The notes under the pieces: generated by a model
What the model was told of the DNA's origin: nothing
Databases searched by the model: none
What the model saw: only the letters and a program-made list of their open reading frames with translations
Made by a program: the position numbers and the translations under genes
In this document: piece after piece, positions 56,494 to 64,000 of the stretch
Layout: each line of letters opens with the position of its first letter
Position numbering within the stretch: the stretch's first letter is position 1
NCBI GenBank assembly: GCA_030268105.1
Contig: BSDZ01000025.1
Location: 62,001-126,000 of the forward strand
DNA: 64,000 nucleotides
Reading direction: 5' to 3'
DNA from: Volvox africanus
Taxonomy: Eukaryota > Chlorophyta > Chlorophyceae > Chlamydomonadales > Volvocaceae

Positions 56494-59400
56494 ATGCCAT
56501 CGGACGTTGCCTGGAGCAACGACGCAGGAGCCCTGGTCATGAACTTAAATAGCAATGCTCATCCTGGTACCAACGACGAGGTAAATGATGCCGCTGATCA
56601 CAATAAGAGAAGCCCTGCAAGCTCGTCCGCCCGCCTCAAGGACGTTGCCGACAGGTGCGCTCCGGGGATGCGTTAGATTTCCACTCTGATTTAATACATT
56701 CCCTCAACGTCAAAGTTTGTATTAAGAGATAGACTTGGGGTAATTGGGCTCATGGTAGTTTGGGGCTCGCCTGCAAGTGGTGATGGCCAGCGCATTCGTG
56801 CATTAGCTGGACGCAAGCCTCAAGCAACAGGAAGCTAAATATTTTCTTAATAACCTGAATTTTTGAATTTTTGATATGACGCTTCGGTTTCCACCCGTTT
56901 CCATCCCAACTGCTACTTACACTAACCAAATACCGTTGCAGATTGAGATGTTTTATTTCATGCCTCTATAACTTACTGACCATCCGAACTGACCACACAC
57001 TATATAAGTATTATATTTTTCAACGTCCCACGTCGCATCTGCCATGAACATGTCACGTGTACTCTCAACGCATACAGGTTTACCTCTTTGGCTGCTCCTG
57101 CCCCGAATCATGACATTTCCTGTCAACCCAAACCGCGCAGCTATCTACGCCAATTGCATGGTGGCAACACCACCACGCGTATTTTGGCGGCCCAGGGCTT
57201 GGGAGCACTGCCGTCCTTCCTGCCACCTGCCCAGGGCGCAGATGCATTGCGCCGTGCAGTTGAGTTGGGCGTGTTGGGTAGCTTAATCGACGTGCTGGTG
57301 ATGGATGATGAGATGCCCGTACAGGTAAGATGGATTTGAGTGGATGGAACGTGGGTGGTTGGGATGAATATTGGCGGTTCTTATGGAACGACTGGCAAGG
57401 TTTGCTGTGTAGTACCGTACAGGTCATCCTGCAGAGTGTCGATTACGTAGGACAATGTGGCCGCATTCAGGGGTCAGGACAACAAGACCCTAAATCATTA
57501 AAGGCGATGTTGTGGACAGATCGACAGCTAAGGAACTTCCCCCTAACTAATTCAACGAAGGAACCCCTTCTTTTCCTGTTTTGTCTTTTGCGCATGGCTA
57601 TCTGCACTGTCCGCGCTATAACCCTTATCGATCTGGCTATCAGGAGGCTTGCTTGATGGCTGTGGCCGCCTTGCTCGTGTCCACCGCGCCCTACGAGGAC
57701 CATTCAGCCCCCGTGCGGCCTCTGCATCTGAAGCTGCTGGGAGCAAGTATCTTGAGACCGGAGGTGGTAACCCAGATTGGTGAGGACCATTGTACTATGT
57801 TAGATTGCACCTGCATGAAGCCCGGTTGGTGCAGTGGAAGGGAGCCGCAAGGTCGGAAAGGGACAACCTACCGAGCACAACTCACCGTTCAGCCAATATC
57901 TTCTGGCTGCAGCGCTGATTAGCTACCGATTTGTCGGCTTTGCAGGCTACTTGCTCACCGCCACAACTAACAGTCGTGTGGTCTTGGCGGCAGCTCGTGT
58001 GGTGGCTATTACGGCTCCGTACATTACTCAGGTCCGTGGTGGACGGCTGAGCTTCGCGCGTAGGGAGTTTCAGGCTTTAGCATGTGCTGGCAACCTGCTT
58101 CCAGGCTAGAATGCGTGGGTCGTTGCTCCGTCAATGCGCGGGCTAGAACGACTGGCGCCGTGGAACGTCACATGATGTATCCGCATTCTTTGAAGCTTGT
58201 CATGACTATGACATCAAAAGCCCAAATCCAGGAACTGTTATGCAGCACCAAACGCACTAGGCAAGGGATTGGCCGTTCATAAGCGGGGACTTTGTCCCGA
58301 GGACTGGAGGACAGAAATCGCAAGGGCCGTCGCAGGAATGTGCCGCCATTGACGAAGGGCAGCCTGTCACGCTCTCAGGCCGGAACACTTCTGAATTCGT
58401 CTGCACGGGATGCGTAACTTGTTACTGTCATGACCATATGAGGATTATTAAATATGGCTTTGGTAGGACATGCCTCTATGTTGCATACCCGGTCATATGA
58501 GTACTTAGGTCACTTGGGTGACATAAACGTCTCTCTTGACTCAGTGACCTCCGCTACGCGGCGGTTGCTCATTCCAACTGCCCTAATAAACACATGACAG
58601 GCCAATGATATCTACGTTCTGAACAGCCGCTTAATACCAGCTTTGCTGGCGGCCGCGGCCGCCAGGCCGGACCCTAACAGCGGCGAGCGTCGTACAAGTG
58701 GCCACGCCAACGGCGATGGCGGCAGTGGTGTCCCTGCAGTCACTTCGGGCTCCATCACGCCACGCGACGCAGCTGTGTGCGTGTTGGCGCTTTTGACGCT
58801 AGCTCAAGCCACTCCGGACCTGTACGCCACAGTATGTACAGCAGATTTTCTTCAAGCTGTATCCGTACTTTACGAGCGATGCATTGACCCCGGACAGACA
58901 TCGGATGCAGTGCTGCCGGCTGACGCGGCAGCACTGCTGTTACAAGCAGCCACGCTGGCTCCGAACCCCCGTTGGCTATTGCCGAAGCTGTCACCGGGGC
59001 ACGCCAGGACCATGGAACGGAATCTTGAGGTGAGGTTTTAGGCTGTCCCCCGGACCACCAGTGAAGCTGATTTGCTGTGGAAGCTTGCAATCCATGGTGC
59101 GGTGGCAGCTGAGGTTTTGGTGCTGGCGCAGGTCAATATTTTTAATATTTCCCTCTAATTTTGCCTGTATTTGGATACCTGACTGTGGATTGGACGGCAA
59201 CGGGTGAACGTGCCAAGCCACCCGAGTGGATAAAGGACATGGTAGCGAGGCCCCGGCCAGAGCAGCTGGGATCCTTGCAAACGTCGTCACTTCCGCGTCG
59301 CGAGCAAACTAGGATTGCCCATAGGCTGTTGCGAGGCAGGCTCCTAAGCGTCCTGCCAGTTCCTCCCCGCGAACCCTCGCTTTGGACCACCGCTTCCTGC

Positions 59401-62400
59401 GACGTCTTGGGTTGAGCTTGTTAGTTGCCTTTTCCCCCTCTCAGACCTTCCCCCAATGTCGACTGACCCTGCAGGACAGCAATGTTCTTGACTGCCTTTT
59501 GAGCTTCGTAGCGGTGGAGACTGGCAATTTGCGCAAGCTAGGAGATGACCTCGCAGCAGCAGCGGGGGGTAATGCTGCGGCCGTTATTGAACAAAACAGG
59601 TGGGTGCGTAGCTGGGGTCGAGATGGACGAGATATCGGTACTCCAATAGAAGGCATAGGCAGCTGGTAGCAGCTGCTGCTTCACTACCGTTCCCTTACCA
59701 ACGGCGGGGCTGAGACTTGCATGGATCGGACCTGGGGGCTGTGTCAGCCCTTGCATCGCCAAGAACACACACACACACACACATGGAGGGCTTAATGTTC
59801 ATATAATGTGCACGGGTCGATTGGAGTTGTAGGGCTTAGGGAAGATTAGTAGCACCACTCCCACGGTACAGGAACGGCTCATTGGCGTTCTGCCTAGGCC
59901 ATTAGCTGTACGTTCATATGCGCACTCCTGCGACAGCAAGGTCCGACCTGAACACTAAAGTTCCACACAACCTAGTTACCCCTGAGGGCTAATGAGAAGA
60001 AAAGGCTTGTTGAGCAAAACCGGCGGTTTCGACAGCGAAGGCAAGCAAGTACGCCAGAGTCACAAAATGCTTTAGCATCCCATGGAAGAAAGGACAACCC
60101 AATGGAAAGGGGTTGGTTGCGTGGTTAGGGCGTTAGGAGTCCACGTCTCATGGCGCATGAGGAGGCTCGGGTTCGCAGCACTTCGTGACGGTTTATCCTC
60201 ATTACCGTGTGAATTCTCGTTACCTTGTGCACGCCTTGTCCGTTGTCTTCGGTGCCTGCTTCTCAGTGGATTATGGTACGCCTCACCATGCGGCACCCCT
60301 GCCCCTACTTCTTTAAGTACCTCGATATACTTAACCCCTTCCCTACAGTTTGGACATGGAGCAGTTGCAGGCGGAGATGCGGGAGCGGCGGCAGCAGTTG
60401 GCGGAGGCGCGTGTTGAGATGCAGGACGCCTTGCGGAAGCTAGAGACCGCGGAAGCGGAGGCTGCACGAGCAAAAAGGGAGGCCGAGACGGCAGTGCAGC
60501 GCGGTGGTGACAGCCCTGAGCGCCGCCAGGCACGCCGAGAGGCCGAGGCGGATGCAGTCGCCGCGGAGGCGGAGGCAGAGGAGAGACGGCGCGGTGTGGA
60601 TGCGGCAGAGGTAGCGGTAGAACAACTACAGGTAGAAGTGGCGGCCCTGCGTCGGGCAGTGGCACCACTTCGCTGGCAGAACGAGCGCATGGCGCGGCTA
60701 CGAGATGTCATGCAGGTCAGCAGATTGAAGGAGGGGTGAGCGAGTGTCATGACAAAGCAGCGTTCACCTTGGCTACTACGTGCGTTTGCGTGACACGGTA
60801 TGTTGCACGCGTGCACACCCTCGGGCTGCCACTTAGCCTTTAATAATCGCAACAGGCACGGTCCTATCCACAAATGTAGCCGAAAACAGTTTATCGCCAT
60901 TTTTCTTCGCTCGCCGTACCATCTTAATTGCCCTGCGGCCTACCGCTCGTCCTTACTGTAGGCTTACACTTCCAGGCCCACTCCTCAACCTTCCGGCCCT
61001 CGCTGATACGTCGCAGCATGTTGTTTGATATCAAGGTTTAAGCATGCTGTTTCTTACGTCTTCTTGTGTTTGGGAGGCAGCAAGCCCCAATAAGAGGATC
61101 TGGGGTCGCGAGTGGGGTGACAGACGCTGTTTACCGGCAGGATCTCCTATTTTCTGCTCCTGTCCCCTGTGTCTGCGTCCGTCCGTTACCCAGGCATGGC
61201 GTGAGCAGTACGGCTTCAAGAGCAGGAGCAAGATGAAGCTGTCCCGTCCGAACTTGGCCATGCTAATACAGGTGAGCACCCTGAGCCACATGATATGCTG
61301 CTCTAGCTGCTCTCGGCTTAAATCCGCCAGTAGAGTGTGTGGTGTTGGACCATACGACATTTCGATTAGCGATTTTGCAGTGCATCCGTCTCGGCGGATT
61401 CAGTCCTCATGCTGTGTGCTGTATTGGTCCTAACCGAAAAGGCAACAAACGCCCGGGCGCAGGTGTCGAATTCCAAGTCTTGTTATGTCATGCCTTCTGG
61501 CCAAGCCCGGGAATGCAAGCCTAGTAAGCCATCAACTTGCATTCGTACGGTGGCAGAGGAAGAGGTGCTTCATTGTGGCACCGGAGCGTCTTTATCGTTC
61601 TCTGATTTGCTATTTCATGAGCTCCTGCTCCATCCTGGTTCCTAACTGGGACACCTTTGGTTACTGCACCCTCCTGCTTCCCCAGGTGCTCGCATTCCTG
61701 GAGTCCGGGGTCAAGCCAGGCCTCCCCCTTGAGCGTGGCACCCGCCAAAGCGGCGGCCCGGTGGCTGCGGGCCCTAGTCGGGAGCATGTGGCAGCTGTGC
61801 AGGCAAAGCTGCTCGAGGCGGGGCTGGTGCAAGCACTGGTGAGGGTGCCAGGAAGGGCAAATGCACAGCAAAGTATGGCAGGGAGGGGGGCCCCAGGAGA
61901 GAATACGCACAGGGGAAAAGGGGGGGGAACCGGGATGGGGGCTGACGTGCTTAGGTTGGGATGCAGACCGCATCGGTAAATGGCAGGTTGCACTTGGCAG
62001 CTAGTTCTTCCTAGCGTGTCAGGATGTTTCCGCTGTGTGCACACTTGCATTAGCAAGAAACTGAGACCGGGCAAGATTGCGTGTCCTGCCTGCGTAACCC
62101 TTCTATCGTCCTTAGTTGGAAGCGTATGGCACGTAGATTAATCCGAAACTCCGACCCCGGCGCTGCGATGGTAGGTCCAGCTGTTTACCGTGATGTCAGG
62201 CATGAGTTCCTTGATGGAGGAGTTTGCGGCGCTGGAGGGGGACTTGGCGCTGCAGCCCGATTTGGCAGAGGCGCTGAAGGGTGCAGCGACTTTGCTGCAG
62301 AGAGAGGCGTCAGGACTATCCGCGATCAATCGCCGGGCAGAGCTACGCCTGCAGCAGGTGAGGCTGGAGTAGAGGCGACTAGGGCTGCCAAGTGACTTCT

Positions 62401-63774
62401 TGGTGCGGCACGTTGGGTTGGCACGGTCAGCGCCTCGAGTAGGCTTATGCTAAGCTGAGTGCACTTGCCACGGCCTCGTGGTCTGAAGAGGGAAGCATGG
62501 ATCACAAGCAGTAGCGAAAGTCCAAAGGCATCTTGGGAATGGGATGGCAAAACTAGCTGGGATGAGGGCTGTGTAGCTGGCGGCAAGTGCAGGGCGATGA
62601 TATGCGGTTGCAGGAATTGGAAATGTGTAAAAAAAGTTGTAACGATGTCGGGTAGTTCGGTGCATGTGCCCACCGACTATCTGCAACGGACTCGTCTCCA
62701 TCGCCGCAACGGCAGGATTTGGGGCAGAGGCAGGGCACTTAATGTTATAGCTGCGCTGTCACGTTCAGAGCACTGTGATTACCTGCACCGCCACCAACAC
62801 GAATCCACAACATGATCCGCCCCACAAGTCTTATCCGCACAATTATCCGATGCATGAAGTTGCACCAGTAGCGCTAAAATTCCTCCTTAGGGTTCTCTTG
62901 TATTCTGCTATATGCATCCATGCTTCTAGTTTTCGAGTGCACTGATCACGATTTGGCTGCAGGTGCACGCGGAAGCGTCCAGGCTGCGTAAGGCGCTCAA
63001 ATTGGAGCTGCCTCTTCCTGAGGGCAGTGCAATAGGGGTGAGCGTGGAGCTGCGCCCCGGAAATGGCCTGTCACGGACTGTAAGGCAGGAGGACGTGCAA
63101 CAGCGGCTGGAGGTAAGAATAGGATAAGGACATGCTTGGGGCCCAATGCGAGTGACGGCATACTACAGAAACGGAAAGGTGGCGGCAAGTGGGCCCCCGC
63201 CCACCAAACGAAACGGCATGGCAAGGTTGTTGAGGATAAGGATTACCGCCGCAAGTATGGGACCTCGTCTGCAGCCGGCTGCCGGGGATTCACATGAGGA
63301 TCGTCACGAAGAGCAGCACAGAGGACTTGCCTAACTGTTGCCAGGCGCAGGCTGGGATGCGAGGCTGCGAACGCAGCGACGCCCACGATAGATTGCCGTC
63401 ACCTGAACACCAGGTTATTGCCAGGCAGCTATTACCTGGCGACGAACATGAAGAGCTTAGCGATCGCTATTTTCCTGGCAGAGAATAAGCTTTCTGCATG
63501 TAGAGGAGGGCCAGTTTGCCATGGTCTCTAGAGCGAAGAGTACAGGGAACAACTTCCTCCTTTGAGACTCTGGCGCGACGGTTTGCTGCACATATCCCAC
63601 ACGCAGCCCTGGCCATTTCCTTGCATTTTTAAGGCCCTTGCCTGGCTGGCTTATCAAACTACGTCATTGCATTCTTGTTTTCGACTGCAGGCCCTGGAAT
63701 CGGAATTAAATGACCTGGAGGCGGCGTTGGGGAACTCGGAGCCCTTGGTAGATTTCCTGCAGGAAAGGATTAAG
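56494..63774 (+). CDS. Armadillo-like plus coiled-coil protein of unknown function, 3' end outside window
   Basis: Twelve exons join in consistent phase: 56494-56654, 57078-57324, 57644-57779, 57946-58031, 58601-59029, 59475-59599, 60349-60715, 61194-61271, 61686-61838, 62181-62357, 62963-63112, 63691-63774, giving 731 codons so far; the last ends in a GT donor, so the gene continues. Residues about 55-340 are Ala/Leu-rich helices of armadillo/HEAT style (AAQGLGALPSFL, AVELGVLGSLIDVLVMDDEMPVQ). About 395-510 is a highly charged Glu/Arg/Ala coiled coil (from MEQLQAEMRERRQQLAEARV onwards), followed by YGFKSRSKMKLSRP and further short helical, heptad-rich exons (LMEEFAALEGDLALQPD, LESELNDLEAALG). 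This layout suggests a scaffold or cytoskeletal/trafficking protein. I do not recognise the family. The ATG at 56494 is the first in frame, but an upstream exon is possible. Confidence 0.75.
60098..60172 (+). repeat. Possible tRNA-derived repeat in an intron
   Basis: GGTTGCGTGGTTAGGGCG resembles an A box, and about 40 bases later CTCGGGTTCGCAGC resembles a B box, with a self-complementary CTCATGGCGCATGAG between them at the anticodon-arm position. It does not fold as a clean tRNA by eye and lies in the intron before the coiled-coil exon of the plus-strand gene. A SINE head or degenerate tRNA pseudogene is the likeliest reading. Confidence 0.35.
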
Positions 63775-64000
63775 GTGCGTGTGAAGTGGACTCAGCCATT
63801 TGGAACGTGTCATTTGGCGCCACGACACCAAACATAAATGTGAATGCACTCCAACCTAGGAGAGGCAGAGAGTGTAGGGGCTAGAAGTTCCACGCCGGAA
63901 CAACCCTATCGACTAGCCGGTCAGGCGACTGCTGTCAAGACTCAATCTATCAAGACTTAATCGAAACTACTGCATCGAACCAAACTGATTCCAAGCCGAT

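Overview
The window reads as nuclear DNA of an intron-rich eukaryote, most likely a green (chlorophyte-type) alga. The grounds are small exons with GT-AG introns, a cysteine synthase with a transit-peptide-like N-terminus, a Rubisco-LSMT-type SET protein, VPS52 (GARP/EARP subunit), chromodomain Ty3/gypsy elements, CACTA-type DNA elements and SINE-like repeats. No operons, CRISPR arrays or prokaryotic signals were seen. Species was not determined.

Layout. 2.6-7.3 kb: a complete nine-exon O-acetylserine (thiol)-lyase gene (+), reconstructed as 404 aa with every splice phase agreeing. 9.5-10.2 kb: the last three exons of an unrecognised minus-strand gene. 11.3-15.2 kb: a minus-strand SET-domain lysine methyltransferase, partly resolved. 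16.2-19.3 kb: two diverged SINE-like copies, the first ending in a long trinucleotide array.

19.3-37.2 kb is a nested pile of mobile DNA. It holds a 2.49-kb near-perfect palindrome (19270-21757), then two nearly identical CACTA-like elements in inverted orientation (about 4.2-kb arms, 21778-26016 and 32885-37123). Between them lie an LSU rRNA fragment and a 5'-truncated chromovirus (27103-32884, minus) that inserted into the second CACTA copy. Each CACTA copy carries the same multi-exon gene of unknown function and no recognisable transposase. A 107-bp direct repeat flanks the pile on both sides. 38421-45572 is a second chromovirus (+) with two 416-bp LTRs and an exact 5-bp target-site duplication, but its coding region is broken in several places, once by a minisatellite grown from its own RNase H codons.

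47.1-55.9 kb: a complete 14-exon VPS52 gene (minus, 793 aa). 56.5-63.8 kb and beyond: a divergently arranged gene (+), at least 12 exons, with armadillo-like repeats followed by long coiled coils, running off the window.

The observations I rate highest: (1) both chromoviruses keep gag and pol in one frame separated by a single UAG, with conserved codons after it, suggesting stop-codon readthrough; an in-frame UAG also sits inside a CACTA-gene exon. (2) The palindrome nested beside the inverted CACTA pair. (3) The minisatellite born from the RNase H codons. (4) The LSU rRNA fragment wedged between CACTA ends. All calls come from reading the sequence; no database search was run.
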